64,000 bases of DNA from contig NZ_RKQQ01000001.1 of NCBI RefSeq assembly GCF_003814815.1, forward strand, positions 186,001-250,000, in the 5' to 3' direction. This DNA comes from Salisediminibacterium halotolerans (GTDB taxonomy: Bacteria; Bacillota; Bacilli; Bacillales; Salisediminibacteriaceae). A model generated the notes under the pieces. The model was not told where the DNA came from. It ran no database searches and saw only the letters and a program-made list of their open reading frames with translations. The position numbers and the translations under genes are program-made. Position 1 is the stretch's first letter. Every line of letters starts with the position of its first letter. Below are positions 41,551-51,785 of this stretch, one piece after another.

Positions 41551-42861
41551 TTACCAATCATGAACTTCTTCGTCGTAAGCATTGTTGTCCTCTTCAGCGG
41601 GGGCTTGTTCGTTGTGCTGATTCAACCCGCCATTCTCCGCCGGCTGTTGTTCTTGTCCGCCTGGCTGCTGTTCGCTATTTGACTGCGGCGCTTCTTCCGT
41701 TTCCGCTCCGCCGTCATAATTCTCTTCATACCCGTCATTTTGCCCGCCGGCATTATTCCATTGTTCTTGTTCTTCATTTTCTTCCCATTCCGAGTTGGGT
41801 TCTTGCTCCACAGGTTCTTCTTCAACAGGCGCTTCTTCCGGAACCTGCTCATGTTCAGCCGGCGCTTGTTCTGGGGCGTATTCTTCCGCTTCATCGATCA
41901 TTTCCAAGTGCAATTTTAAGCGCTGCCTCGTGTCATGAAGCGACTCTTCATCAAGCTGATAATAATAAATATCATCGCGCATCATTCCGGATCCATCGAG
42001 GTTCAATGACTCAATTTCTGCCAGTCTGTCAGCATAATGATGAAGCGACATCATCGTATCGAAATCGATATTCATTTCCGTATTTCTTTCCACCGTATCC
42101 AAAAGCGGCTGAAAACTGGTCAAATTACTGACATTTGCCGTTTCGTGAATTAACGATTCAATAATTTCTTTTTGCCGCTTCCCGCGGCCGATATCCCCTT
42201 CAGGATCGTGTTTGCGCATCCGGGCGTAAGCAAGCGCTTCTTCGCCGTCAAGCGTCTGTTCGCCTTTCGGGATGACGATTTCACCGTACGTGGCGTTATC
42301 CGTATCTCTGACTTCCATCGGCGCGTCGACATCAATCCCGCCGACTTCATCAACCACTTCCATAAAGGCATCAAAATTGACAGATACGAAATAATCGACC
42401 GGCACATCTAAAAGTCCTTCCACCGTATCCAGCGTTAAATCGATGCCGCCAAAAGCATGGGCATGGTTGATTTTATCTGTCTGCGCCCGCCCCGGAATGT
42501 CAACGAGCGAATCCCGCGGTATATTGAGCATCTTCACACTTTCATCATCGGGATTGAACGTCACGAGAATCATGGCATCCGTCAAACCGCTTAAATCTCC
42601 ATCCCGCGTATCCAGTCCGAGAAATAAAACAGAAACCGGATCTTCGCGCGGATCAACGTCCACATCGCGGTACTCCGAACGCTCTCCTCTCTCGAGCTCT
42701 TGCTGGGTGCTTTCAGCTACTGACGACACTTGATTCATGACGTAAGCAAGTCCGGCGCCGGCGACAGCAAACACAAGCAAAAATGCCAGCAATGCAATTT
42801 TCCAAATTCGTTTCTTCCGCGGCTTCGTTGTTTTTTTATCATTATAACGGGACATTCCCAT
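41551..42861 (-). CDS. LytR-CpsA-Psr family wall-polymer ligase with long acidic tail
   Basis: A 436-residue LCP protein. LCP enzymes move anionic polymers from the lipid carrier to peptidoglycan outside the membrane. Order: basic cytosolic start, transmembrane helix (about 20-41), LCP domain with VLFLGLDTRDG, MLNIPRDSLVDIPG, DKINHAHAFGG and ALAYARMRKHDPEGDIGRGK (catalytic arginines and aspartates), then a tail of about 110 residues (from about 325) very rich in Glu, Gln, Pro and Asn. The tail is unusual for the family and absent in the paralog at 44032-45018. AAAGGAG lies upstream of the start. Confidence 0.92.
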   Translation of the reverse strand: MGMSRYNDKKTTKPRKKRIWKIALLAFLLVFAVAGAGLAYVMNQVSSVAESTQQELERGERSEYRDVDVDPREDPVSVLFLGLDTRDGDLSGLTDAMILVTFNPDDESVKMLNIPRDSLVDIPGRAQTDKINHAHAFGGIDLTLDTVEGLLDVPVDYFVSVNFDAFMEVVDEVGGIDVDAPMEVRDTDNATYGEIVIPKGEQTLDGEEALAYARMRKHDPEGDIGRGKRQKEIIESLIHETANVSNLTSFQPLLDTVERNTEMNIDFDTMMSLHHYADRLAEIESLNLDGSGMMRDDIYYYQLDEESLHDTRQRLKLHLEMIDEAEEYAPEQAPAEHEQVPEEAPVEEEPVEQEPNSEWEENEEQEQWNNAGGQNDGYEENYDGGAETEEAPQSNSEQQPGGQEQQPAENGGLNQHNEQAPAEEDNNAYDEEVHDW

Positions 42862-43064
42862 ATAAAGCGTGCTCCTTTTAAGTCGGTTTTATCTTTACAT
42901 ATTCAGACAAATTATAGGCAGTCTCAACTGTACATTTTAGCGAATTCCCAGTACCGGGTAAAGCAGTTTTTTCTATTTATCAAATCTTCGATATTCATGC
43001 CCAACAGTTTGACGAAATAAGGTAAAATATAAGACATAATGTCAGAAAACAAAGGGGATTCATT

Positions 43065-43943
43065 ATGTCTGAAGTGAAAAAAGCCATCATCCCTGCTGCC
43101 GGTCTCGGCACAAGATTTTTGCCGGCCACAAAAGCCCAGCCGAAAGAAATGCTCCCGATTGTCGACAAACCTGCGATCCAATACATTGTTGAAGAAGCTG
43201 TCGCTTCCGGCATCGAAGATATCATCATTATCAGCGGCCGCGGCAAACGGGCGATTGAAGACCATTTTGACGTGTCGTATGAATTAGAAGAAACCTTGCG
43301 CAGAAAAGACAAACACAGTCTTCTTCAAGAAGTGCAGTCGATTTCTAATATGGCCAATATCCATTACATCCGGCAAAAAGAACCGAAAGGCCTCGGTCAC
43401 GCAATCAGCTGCGCGGAACATTTCATCGGCGACGAGCCTTTCGCTGTTTTGCTCGGCGATGATATTGTTCATCCGGAAAAAACACCTTGTTTAAAACAGC
43501 TGATCGATGTCTTTGACCGCTACCACTCTTCTGTCGTCGGGGTGCAGCAAGTTCCCGCTGACGAGACTCATAAATACGGCATCATCGCCCCGAAAGGCGC
43601 GGAAATAGATCCGGGCATTATTCATGTCGATGACTTGATTGAAAAACCGCCGCGAAACACAGCTCCTTCAAACTATGCGATCATGGGGCGTTACATTCTC
43701 AGACCGGAAGTGTTTTCAATCTTAAACGATTTGCCTCCCGGTGCCGGTAATGAGATTCAGCTGACAGATGCCATCAAAGTGCTGAATGAATCGCAAATCG
43801 TCCTCGCCTGCGAGTTCAGCGGACAGCGTTATGATGTCGGCGATAAACTCGGTTTCATCAAAGCAACGGTTGATTTTGCGCTTAGGCGCAAAGATTTATC
43901 AGCGGACGTGCGCGCTTATATCGAAAAACTCGCGAAAAAATAA
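43065..43943 (+). CDS. galU: UTP-glucose-1-phosphate uridylyltransferase
   Basis: A 292-residue enzyme making UDP-glucose, the precursor for glycolipids, teichoic acid glucosylation and UDP-glucuronate. Full length. Motifs: [20 protein letters not shown] (5-24), [30 protein letters not shown]-type [13 protein letters not shown], and [20 protein letters not shown] near the end. AAAGGGG precedes the start. It lies between the two LCP genes, and a long hairpin separates it from the second. Confidence 0.96.
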   Translation: MSEVKKAIIPAAGLGTRFLPATKAQPKEMLPIVDKPAIQYIVEEAVASGIEDIIIISGRGKRAIEDHFDVSYELEETLRRKDKHSLLQEVQSISNMANIHYIRQKEPKGLGHAISCAEHFIGDEPFAVLLGDDIVHPEKTPCLKQLIDVFDRYHSSVVGVQQVPADETHKYGIIAPKGAEIDPGIIHVDDLIEKPPRNTAPSNYAIMGRYILRPEVFSILNDLPPGAGNEIQLTDAIKVLNESQIVLACEFSGQRYDVGDKLGFIKATVDFALRRKDLSADVRAYIEKLAKK

Positions 43944-43956
43944 TCGCGCTTGCCTA

Positions 43957-43994
43957 TATAGACGTGAAACCTTCTTTGACGTTTCACGTCTATA
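43957..43994. terminator. Long hairpin between galU and the second LCP gene
   Basis: TATAGACGTGAAAC and GTTTCACGTCTATA form a 14-bp perfect stem with a ten-base loop. It lacks a T-run, so it may be a processing or read-through-controlling element rather than a plain terminator. Confidence 0.6.
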
Positions 43995-44031
43995 TGTAAG
44001 AATTCATTGCTACCTTTATGGAGGGGACACT

Positions 44032-45018
44032 ATGACCGAAAACTATTCACGCAGCGAACGGCGGGAACGTCCGCGCCGGAAAAGCAAATGGAAACTGGCC
44101 CTGTTGGCATTTATCGGTTTCATACTATTAGCAGGATCGGGGATTGCTTACATTGGCTTTTCACTCCAGCAAGTGACATCCGATAACCAAACTGAGTTAA
44201 ACCGCGGAAATCAATCCGATTTGCGCGAAATGAGCATCAACCCTTCCGATGATCCGGTATCTGTATTGTTTCTCGGCCTCGATTCGCGTGACGGCGATTT
44301 AAGCGGCCGCACCGATGCGATGGTGCTTGCATCCTTTAATCCGGAAGACGATTCAGTTCAGATGCTGAATATTCCGCGCGATTCACGTGTACCGATCCCC
44401 GGATACGGCGAAGATAAAATCAACCATGCTCATGCTTACGGCGGGGTCGACTTAACGATCGAAACGGTTGAATCATACCTCGACATCCCGATCGATTACG
44501 TGATTTCCTTGAATTTCGATGCCTTTATGGATATTATCGATACGATGGGCGGCGTCACTGTGGACGTGCCGATGGATATTGCCGATACAGACAACGCAAC
44601 GTACGGAACGGTCGAAATCGCTGAAGGCAGACAAACGTTGGACGGTGAAGAAGCGCTCGCGTATGTGCGGATGCGAAAAGATGATCCGCGGGGCGACCTC
44701 GGCCGCGGCGACCGGCAAAAAGATGTCCTTGAAGCGTTAATGCATGAAGTCTCCTCGCTGCAGACGCTGACCCGGTTTAATTCCTTCGTCGATGCGCTCG
44801 ATGACAACTTAAGCACGAACTTGCGCTTCAGCCAGATTATCAGCATGCACGGTTACGCCGGCGAACTGAATAACATTGACCAATTCAGCTTCGACGGGGA
44901 GGATACGACGATAAACGGTGTCTATTATTACCAAATCTACGAATCATCCCGCGAGGAAGTTTCAGACAAATTTAAACAACACTTACAGTTAACCGGTGCT
45001 TCCTATGCCGCAGAGTAA
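44032..45018 (+). CDS. LytR-CpsA-Psr family wall-polymer ligase
   Basis: A 328-residue LCP protein of standard length. Order: basic cytosolic start (RRERPRRKSKWK), transmembrane helix (about 21-43) and LCP domain with VLFLGLDSRDG, MLNIPRDSRVPIPG, DKINHAHAYGG and ALAYVRMRKDDPRGDLGRGD. It is a close paralog of the divergent gene at 41551-42861 but has no acidic tail. Start at 44032 with GGAGGGG upstream; a much longer open frame overlapping galU is rejected. Likely attaches a polymer made with sugars from the surrounding genes. Confidence 0.93.
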   Translation: MTENYSRSERRERPRRKSKWKLALLAFIGFILLAGSGIAYIGFSLQQVTSDNQTELNRGNQSDLREMSINPSDDPVSVLFLGLDSRDGDLSGRTDAMVLASFNPEDDSVQMLNIPRDSRVPIPGYGEDKINHAHAYGGVDLTIETVESYLDIPIDYVISLNFDAFMDIIDTMGGVTVDVPMDIADTDNATYGTVEIAEGRQTLDGEEALAYVRMRKDDPRGDLGRGDRQKDVLEALMHEVSSLQTLTRFNSFVDALDDNLSTNLRFSQIISMHGYAGELNNIDQFSFDGEDTTINGVYYYQIYESSREEVSDKFKQHLQLTGASYAAE

Positions 45019-45019
45019 C

Positions 45020-45053
45020 AAAACGCCTGAATGCTGAGCATTCAGGCGTTTTT
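45020..45053. terminator. Terminator shared by the second LCP gene and the epimerase gene
   Basis: AAAACGCCTGAATG and CATTCAGGCGTTTT form a 14-bp stem around CTGAG-type bases, with a T-run on the plus strand. The stem includes the last codons and the stop of the convergent epimerase gene. Confidence 0.9.
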
Positions 45054-45992
45054 ATTATAATAGGCAATCGTTTTGCGAATTCCGTCTTCGAGATCCGTTA
45101 GCGGTTCCCATGCCAATTCCTCGATCATTTTACTGTTATCAAGCCGGCTGAAAGGAATATCGCCGCTTCTTGCTCGCCGATACGAAGGGACTGAAGAGGT
45201 CGCCAACACGCGGTCGATCACACTGATCATTTCATTGATCGACGTCTCAGTGTTCGTGCCGAGATTATATACCGAGTGTATTGTTTCTGTGTTTTTTTTA
45301 GCCTGATTAAGAAATGCCGTTAGACCGGAAACGAGATCATCGACGTAAATAAAGTCTCTCGTCTGTTCACCGTCGCCGTACACAACAGGTGTTTCGCCGT
45401 TCATCAGTTTATGAATGAAAATCGATATGACACCGGATTCCGGAGCTGCGCTTTGCCGGGGGCCGAAAACATTCGAAAAACGAAAGCAGCCGGTACTCAT
45501 TCCGTAAAGGCGGCCGGTTGCCTCAACGTAATGCTCAGCAGACAATTTTGACACGCCGTAGGGCGAGGTCGGTGTTTTTTCTGCATTTTCAGCGATCGGA
45601 AGCTCATTTTTCAAGCCGTAAACCGCAGCCGAAGAAGCGTAAACGAACGCTTTCACATCATGACGCCGCGCTTCTTCAAGCAAATGAATCGTACCGATAA
45701 TGTTTGTTTCCGCATCATCTGACGGATTCGCCAGCGACACACTGACATTGCTTTGGGCGGCAAAATGAATCACTTGTTCGATGTCCGGATGGTGGCCGAA
45801 TGTTTCGCGAACGCTCATCGGATCGCGGATATCCGCGACAACAAGCATTAAATTCTCATTTTTCGGCAAATAGGAGCGTTTCCCGGTCGATAAATCGTCC
45901 AACACGACAACTTGATGACCGGCATCCAATAAAGCGGCCGTCATGTGTGAACCGATAAACCCCGCACCGCCGCTGATTAATACTTTATCCAT
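45042..45992 (-). CDS. NAD-dependent sugar epimerase, GalE-like
   Basis: A 316-residue extended short-chain dehydrogenase acting on a nucleotide sugar, most like UDP-glucose 4-epimerases. NAD-binding SGGAGFIGSHMTAALLDAGH (8-27), VIHFAAQSNVS, active-site YASSAAVYG and YGVSK (YxxxK), and FRFSNVFGPRQ with TRDFIYVDDLVSG. UDP-galactose, UDP-GalNAc or a related sugar could be the product. It lies 31 bp downstream of the sugar transferase gene on the same strand, so it probably supplies the sugar used there. Confidence 0.9.
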   Translation of the reverse strand: MDKVLISGGAGFIGSHMTAALLDAGHQVVVLDDLSTGKRSYLPKNENLMLVVADIRDPMSVRETFGHHPDIEQVIHFAAQSNVSVSLANPSDDAETNIIGTIHLLEEARRHDVKAFVYASSAAVYGLKNELPIAENAEKTPTSPYGVSKLSAEHYVEATGRLYGMSTGCFRFSNVFGPRQSAAPESGVISIFIHKLMNGETPVVYGDGEQTRDFIYVDDLVSGLTAFLNQAKKNTETIHSVYNLGTNTETSINEMISVIDRVLATSSVPSYRRARSGDIPFSRLDNSKMIEELAWEPLTDLEDGIRKTIAYYNKNA

Positions 45993-46023
45993 AGGATCAG
46001 AGCCCCTTCCGCTTAGAAATCCG

Positions 46024-47403
46024 TTAATAATTCATCGATGACCGGTCTTCTTCCGAAGAGCCTTCTTCATCTTCGGCCGACGTGCCTTCAGATTTTGACT
46101 TTTCGAAAATCACTAAGAAGGTTTTCAACAAAATTACCACGTCAAGCCATAAACTGTAATTGCGGATGTAGTATAAGTCGAAGCGCAGCTTGTCTTCCAC
46201 TTCGGTCGAATATTTGCCCATCACTTGTGCGTACCCGGTGACACCGGGTTTTACGCGGTTGCGGTAGCCGTAATGATAATACTTTTGCGCCAGCTGCCTC
46301 GTGAAAAACTCGCGTTCCGGGCGCGGCCCGACCAGCGACATATCGCCTTTTAACACGTTGATCAGCTGCGGCAGCTCATCGAGACGCGTCGAGCGGATGA
46401 AATGGCCGACTTTCGTAATTCGGTCGTCATCCGCGGAAGCGAGCACAGGGCCGGTTTGATTTTCCGCCCCGGAGATCATCGAACGAAACTTGTACATCAT
46501 AAACGGCTTGTCGTTTTTCCCGAGCCGTTCTTGTTTGAAAATAATCTCGCTTTTGCGGTCTTCTAACTTCACGATCACCGCAACAAATGCAAACACAGGT
46601 GAAGCGAGCAAAATGAGCAGCCCGGAGCCGATAATATCCAATACCCGTTTAACAAACACTTTATCCCACGTCAGGCCGAACGGTTTGACGCCCATGACCA
46701 TCGTATCTTCGAGCGGCGAGGTTGCTGCCCGCTGCAGGAGCAATTCATAGAGCGTCGGAATAACGTAAACATTTTTATTGCGTTCCATCGCGTGGTAAAT
46801 AATTTGCGATTTCGTTTCTTTGGAGATGTCCGTGCACAGCACCGCATAATCGGATCGCTGCAACAGATGATCGATTTTATCGATCGCATCCGTTCCGTGC
46901 GCATGAATTACTTTCGTGCCGCGAAGCATCGGGTGCTTAATTTTGTTCGTCATTTTTTTGAGGTTGTGCTCATTTCCGATTAACAAGACACGCCCGACAA
47001 CTTTCCCGCGGGTGATTTTCAAATACAATGTCTTAAATACAACAATCAAGACGACAGAAAACACGCTGGCGATTAAAACAACCGAACGCGGCATCGCGAA
47101 TTCGCGGAACAAATACGACGCAGCCATCGTTAAAAATGTCATCATCGCTACCGCAACGATCGTCTTGCGCATGATATCGCTGATTTGATGCTTTTGATCC
47201 AATGAGTACAGTTCATAAACGGCAATAAAAAACAGCGCAATTAATAAGATCCACGGAAGCAACGAGATAAACGCATCCCAGTTGCGGCCGGGAAAATCAA
47301 AATAGCGCACGTAAAAAGCACTGATATAAGCAATCAATACGAGCAGCAAGTCCGCCGTAATTAAAAACAGCCGGTGGTTTCTTGACTCCCCCATATTTGT
47401 CAT
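46024..47403 (-). CDS. Polyprenyl-phosphate sugar-1-phosphate transferase (exopolysaccharide initiation)
   Basis: A 459-residue membrane enzyme that starts polymer synthesis by placing a sugar phosphate on undecaprenyl phosphate (WbaP/WcaJ class). Order: four N-terminal transmembrane helices (about 12-125), a CoA-binding-like cytosolic domain, one more helix (about 248-270), and the catalytic bacterial sugar transferase domain: FKQERLGKNDKPFMMYKFRS, GHFIRSTRLDELPQLINVLK, GDMSLVGPRPER and RNRVKPGVTGYAQVMG. The acidic tail after about 435 is extra. In-operon with the epimerase. Confidence 0.93.
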   Translation of the reverse strand: MTNMGESRNHRLFLITADLLLVLIAYISAFYVRYFDFPGRNWDAFISLLPWILLIALFFIAVYELYSLDQKHQISDIMRKTIVAVAMMTFLTMAASYLFREFAMPRSVVLIASVFSVVLIVVFKTLYLKITRGKVVGRVLLIGNEHNLKKMTNKIKHPMLRGTKVIHAHGTDAIDKIDHLLQRSDYAVLCTDISKETKSQIIYHAMERNKNVYVIPTLYELLLQRAATSPLEDTMVMGVKPFGLTWDKVFVKRVLDIIGSGLLILLASPVFAFVAVIVKLEDRKSEIIFKQERLGKNDKPFMMYKFRSMISGAENQTGPVLASADDDRITKVGHFIRSTRLDELPQLINVLKGDMSLVGPRPEREFFTRQLAQKYYHYGYRNRVKPGVTGYAQVMGKYSTEVEDKLRFDLYYIRNYSLWLDVVILLKTFLVIFEKSKSEGTSAEDEEGSSEEDRSSMNY

Positions 47404-47498
47404 CTGCGACCCAACCTCTCTAAAATTCCCTTTTTATGTCTGAAAGCACACATAGCTGATGTTATTATATCATGCTCGAAGGAGGTTGGTAATGAAAA

Positions 47499-47524
47499 AA
47501 ATGACCTGCTTTTCAGCAGGCCAT
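47499..47524 (-). terminator. Terminator of the giant glucosaminidase gene
   Basis: AATGGCCTGCT and AGCAGGTCATT pair around GAAA with one mismatch; TTTTTTT follows on the minus strand. Confidence 0.85.
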
Positions 47525-47532
47525 TCAAACAT

Positions 47533-50500
47533 TTAATTTGCAACATTCAGCATTTGCACATTCGAACTCTCAACATAAACATCATCGTAATCTTTATGAT
47601 CTGAGCTGATGCGATACCAGCTAGAACCGTTGTCACCGGACACCTCTTCTTTAATAGCAACCGGTATTTCAGAACTGTTCAGCGTGTAAGCTACATTGGC
47701 TGATGAACTTGGTTCCTCATAAATGGAGACTCCGCTTGTATTTGTCTCTGCCAACTCGTATTGACCGAGGTCTTTTTGTCCGAGCTGACGGTCGGCTCGA
47801 TACATATGACCGGCAATCTTTTGACCCCAATAAGAATCCGATGCATATCGTATATTAAATCCAAGGCCTTTATTACCCAGCACGGAACCGCTGAATCTCC
47901 AATCATCTACATGCGCATAGCCATCATAAATATAATTTTTCGCAAAATCCATGATATTATCTTCAACGGAGTAATAACTATTTGCATTTCCATAAGGATT
48001 TTCATCTGAAGCGTTAATGCCAAATAAATTGTAATGATCTTGAGCAATTTCGCTGTATCCCCAACCGCTCTCGTGAATAGCTGTACCTAGGATAAACAGG
48101 GCATTGATCCCCGTCTCTTCCTGCGCTTCAACAAAATACTCTCCGGTATTTTCTAATACACTACCTGATTCTCTGAGATTATTCTTAATAAATTCGTCAA
48201 GTTCTTCCGCAGAATAATTCGATTCTGTCCGAACATGAAGCATATTAAAATACTGCTCAGCTTCGCCGACTGTATCACCGTATGAATCAGTAAATTCGCT
48301 GCCATCTTCACTGTAGTACTCGTCCTCTTCATTTAAAAACGATGGCGCCTTTCCGTATTGATAACTTCCATGGTATTGATTTAATCCTTCATAAATCCGA
48401 TGATAAAGAAGACCTTCTTGTGCTTGATAATAATTTCTTTGGCCTGCAGCTATTGATTCCGGAAGAACGGTAAATTCTCCGACAGAAACGTATCCTGTCG
48501 TGCCAGCGTAACTGACTTCAATATAGTCTTCTGTCATACTTACCAAGTTCAACTCACTGCCAAAGTCAGCATTCGATGTGATGTAAGTCTGTGCGTTCCC
48601 TAGAGATGAGTCACTATAAATATTCAGCGTCCCTTCCCTGCTCTCAGAGTTTCTTGGCCTTACAACTGCCCCTTCTTCAACATTCAAGATCATATCCATA
48701 CGTTCACGTGTAGGTTCGTCTGCGATTCCGTTGACCACTAGTCCTTGATCTTGTTGGAAATTCTCTACCGCACTTGTTGTTTGAGGACCGTAATATGTCG
48801 TTCCGCTAAACGAACCATACCCTATCATCTCTAATTTATTTTTTAAATTAACTACTCCTTCATAATCAGCATCTCCAAGACTGTATGGTGAAGTTAACAA
48901 CTCAGTGATTTTTTCTCTAGTTGCCCGATTAATTTCACCGGACGCTTCCAAGCCGTAGTATTCTTGCAGATCCATCACGGCGCTCTCTGTCGAGTCATCA
49001 AACGTTACACCTTCAGAGGAGTCTCTAAAACCTAACTGATTTAAATCATTATTTAGTTCTTCAACCGCCTCACCGGAGTCACCTCTTTCCAGTTCGACGT
49101 CACCCATTTCCTCAAGTAATTCTTTCGTAGCCTCATTGACCTCGCCGTTTACGTCTAAGTCATAAAGCTCTTGGAATTCTGTAACAGCTGCTGCTGTCTG
49201 CGGACCATAGTAAGTCGTACCGCTAAAGGAACCTAACCCAATGTTTGTCAACAGTTCCTTGACTTCGACTGCGTCATCACGATACATTCCTTCTCGAAGC
49301 GGTCCCTGGGCCAGTTCTTCTAACAAATCTTGCGTTGCTTGATCAGCTACGCCTGTCTCATTAAGACTGTCTTCAGCAGCTTGGAATTTTTTGACAGCTT
49401 TTGTTGTTTGGGGACCGTAATATGTTGTTCCGCCAAATGAACCAAAACCGAGAATCTCGAGATTTTCTTTGACATTTACCGCTCTATCATCGCGATCACC
49501 ATCGCTCAATGCTGCTTCAGCACGGTTTTTCATTTCTTTCAGCATATTTTCATCAACCGTCCCGCTGACTTCAAGACCATAATGTTCCTGATATCTTTCA
49601 ACAGCAGAAGCAGTTTGCGGACCGTAGTAATCCGTTCCGCTAAACGAGCCGAAACCGAGTTTTTCTAAATACTCCTTTACTTCTACCGCATCGTCACGAT
49701 ATAAACCTTCACGCAATGGACCTTCAGCCAGCTCTTTTGCTCGTTGTAACAATTGTTCATCCGCAACTCCAGTCGCTTCAACGCCGGTTAAGTCCTCTTG
49801 GAAACGCTCCACAGCCGCCGTTGTCTGCGGACCGTAATACGTCGTCCCGCTGAACGAGCCGTAGCCGAGAATTTCCAAGTGTTCTTTTAGGTCTACCGCC
49901 CGCTCATCACGGTCGCCGTCGCGAATCGCCGCTTCTGCACGTTCATTCATGTTTGCGATGCCCGATTCTGTCATTTCACCGGTTACATCTTCGCCGTAAT
50001 AGTCCTGATATGCTTCGACCGCTGCCGTTGTTTGCGGGCCGTAATACGTCGTTCCGCTGAACGAACCAAAACCGAGTTTTTCCAACAGCTCTTTCACTTC
50101 TACCGCATCTTCACGGTACATCCCGTCACGAAGCGGCCTTTGCGCAAGCTCTTGTAAACGGTCCTGGGTTTTCTGATCGGCGACCCCGGTTTCTTCTAAC
50201 CCTTCCTGGTCAGCCTGAAAACTTGCTACCGCTGCCGTCGTCTGCGGACCGTAATACGTCGTCCCGCCGAACGAGCCGTAGCCGAGAATTTCCAAGTGTT
50301 CTTTCACAACGATCGCTTGATCATCGCGGTCGCCGTCGCGAATCACCGCTTCTGCACGTTCATTCATGTTTGCGATGCCCGATTCTGTCATTTCACCGGT
50401 TACATCTTCGCCGTAATAGTTCTGATACGCTTCGACCGCTGCCGTTGTTTGCGGGCCGTAATACGTCGTTCCGCTGAACGAACCAAAACCGAGTTTTTCC

Positions 50501-51660
50501 AGCAACTCTTTCACTTCTACCGCATCCTCACGGTACATCCCGTCACGAAGCGGACTTTGCGCAAGTTCTTTTAAACGGTCCTGGGTTTTCTGATCGGCGA
50601 CACCGGTTTCTTCTAACTCTTCCTGGTCAGCCTGAAAGCTCGCTACCGCCGCCGTTGTCTGCGGACCGTAATACGTCGTCCCGCTGAACGAGCCGTAGCC
50701 GAGAATTTCCAAGTGTTCTTTCACAACGATCGCTTGATCATCGCGGTCGCCGTCCTGAAGACCGTCGATGTCTTCCTCTTCATCATCCTCGTCTTCCGTG
50801 TCTTCGTTCTGCACACCGAACATCATGACCTCATTTTCGCTGTCATCATCCGCCGCTTCTTCGCCATTGTTTTCGGCCGTTTCTTCCTCAGCTGCTTCTT
50901 CATCTTCTTCCAATTCTTCATCGTCATTTACGTTGTTGTCCGCATCGTCCGTTTCATCCGCTGATTCGTCCTCGGCAGATTCGTCAGTATCGTCATTATT
51001 TTCCGTATCGTTTTCATGATCGTCATGCTCATCGGTCTCATTTTCTTCATTCGCTTCATCTTCAAACTCAGCTTCGACCTCGGCCGCTAACGTTTCCGCG
51101 AGGTTCAGTGTAGCTTGTCCCGCTTCTCCCGTGGGTTCCAATTCTTCTTTATCTTCCTGAAATGTATAAACCGCTTCTTCCGTCGCCTCGTCATAAAGCT
51201 TCGAATCGTCCAAGTTTCCGTATTCAAGCGCCGTCAAGTTCGCTTTTAATTCAGCAATCTCCTCCGCTTCGTCCCCTTGGACGAATACAGCTTCTTGCGC
51301 AAGCTCTTCGGCAAGCTTCACTGTCTCTTCATCCGCTTCACCGGTCACTTCCAGCTCTTCGTCTTCCTGAAAAGCTGCCACCGCTTCTTTCGTCTCTTCA
51401 TCGTATTCATCTGTTTCTTCGAGTGGTCCGTAATCAAGCGTTTGTAAGTCTTCTTTCAGCGCTGAGACCTGTTCATCTTCATCGCCGAGTTCGAAGGCTT
51501 GTTCGCCTTCCTCTTCCTCCTCATAGTTTTCTGATGTTGTTTCCTCTTGGTTTTGATCGTTATTTGATCCGTCCTCTGCTTGAACCGCTGTCCCTGCAAC
51601 ACCTGAGGCCACAGTCAACACGATCGTGCTTGATAATACCTTATGTAACTTTGGGTTCAT
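47533..51660 (-). CDS. Giant repeat-rich peptidoglycan hydrolase with glucosaminidase domain
   Basis: A 1375-residue secreted protein. Signal peptide (1-28, cut after AVQA), two diverged PG_binding_1-like modules (about 55-195), an extremely acidic linker (about 200-300), then ten more modules of about 70 residues, nine of them with YYGPQT. They alternate between an A type (LKEHLEILGYGSF) and a B type (VKELLEKLGFGSF), giving a super-repeat of about 140 residues. An SH3-like region follows, then an endo-beta-N-acetylglucosaminidase domain (GTAIHESGWGYSEIAQDHYN, LFGINASDENPYGN, SGSVLGNKGLGFNIRYASD) and a final SH3-like segment. It cuts the glycan backbone while binding wall by many weak sites. 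AAAGGAG precedes the start. Paralogous to the next gene upstream. Confidence 0.93.
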   Translation of the reverse strand: MNPKLHKVLSSTIVLTVASGVAGTAVQAEDGSNNDQNQEETTSENYEEEEEGEQAFELGDEDEQVSALKEDLQTLDYGPLEETDEYDEETKEAVAAFQEDEELEVTGEADEETVKLAEELAQEAVFVQGDEAEEIAELKANLTALEYGNLDDSKLYDEATEEAVYTFQEDKEELEPTGEAGQATLNLAETLAAEVEAEFEDEANEENETDEHDDHENDTENNDDTDESAEDESADETDDADNNVNDDEELEEDEEAAEEETAENNGEEAADDDSENEVMMFGVQNEDTEDEDDEEEDIDGLQDGDRDDQAIVVKEHLEILGYGSFSGTTYYGPQTTAAVASFQADQEELEETGVADQKTQDRLKELAQSPLRDGMYREDAVEVKELLEKLGFGSFSGTTYYGPQTTAAVEAYQNYYGEDVTGEMTESGIANMNERAEAVIRDGDRDDQAIVVKEHLEILGYGSFGGTTYYGPQTTAAVASFQADQEGLEETGVADQKTQDRLQELAQRPLRDGMYREDAVEVKELLEKLGFGSFSGTTYYGPQTTAAVEAYQDYYGEDVTGEMTESGIANMNERAEAAIRDGDRDERAVDLKEHLEILGYGSFSGTTYYGPQTTAAVERFQEDLTGVEATGVADEQLLQRAKELAEGPLREGLYRDDAVEVKEYLEKLGFGSFSGTDYYGPQTASAVERYQEHYGLEVSGTVDENMLKEMKNRAEAALSDGDRDDRAVNVKENLEILGFGSFGGTTYYGPQTTKAVKKFQAAEDSLNETGVADQATQDLLEELAQGPLREGMYRDDAVEVKELLTNIGLGSFSGTTYYGPQTAAAVTEFQELYDLDVNGEVNEATKELLEEMGDVELERGDSGEAVEELNNDLNQLGFRDSSEGVTFDDSTESAVMDLQEYYGLEASGEINRATREKITELLTSPYSLGDADYEGVVNLKNKLEMIGYGSFSGTTYYGPQTTSAVENFQQDQGLVVNGIADEPTRERMDMILNVEEGAVVRPRNSESREGTLNIYSDSSLGNAQTYITSNADFGSELNLVSMTEDYIEVSYAGTTGYVSVGEFTVLPESIAAGQRNYYQAQEGLLYHRIYEGLNQYHGSYQYGKAPSFLNEEDEYYSEDGSEFTDSYGDTVGEAEQYFNMLHVRTESNYSAEELDEFIKNNLRESGSVLENTGEYFVEAQEETGINALFILGTAIHESGWGYSEIAQDHYNLFGINASDENPYGNANSYYSVEDNIMDFAKNYIYDGYAHVDDWRFSGSVLGNKGLGFNIRYASDSYWGQKIAGHMYRADRQLGQKDLGQYELAETNTSGVSIYEEPSSSANVAYTLNSSEIPVAIKEEVSGDNGSSWYRISSDHKDYDDVYVESSNVQMLNVAN

Positions 51661-51742
51661 AATCGCTCTCCTTTAATTAGTTATTCTAATACCTAATATC
51701 TATTATCTATTTTTATCCAGCTGAAATCAACCGAACATTAAA

Positions 51743-51781
51743 AAAAACCTTCAAGCAGTTGTTCCGCTTGAAGGTTTTTTT
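51743..51781 (-). terminator. Terminator of the giant amidase gene
   Basis: AAACCTTCAAGC and GCTTGAAGGTTT form a 12-bp stem with T-runs on both sides, directly after the stop at 51786. Confidence 0.92.
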
Positions 51782-51785
51782 ATAA

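Noticed and set aside
43786-44031. Long N-terminal extension of the second LCP protein overlapping galU
   Set aside because: The extension has no ribosome site, overlaps galU in another frame, and the family start at 44032 has GGAGGGG and the expected transmembrane helix.
50713-51662. Plus-strand open frames opposite the giant hydrolase genes (several serine-rich or arginine-rich ones)
   Set aside because: They are shadows of the biased acidic coding sequence on the other strand, without ribosome sites or recognisable domains.
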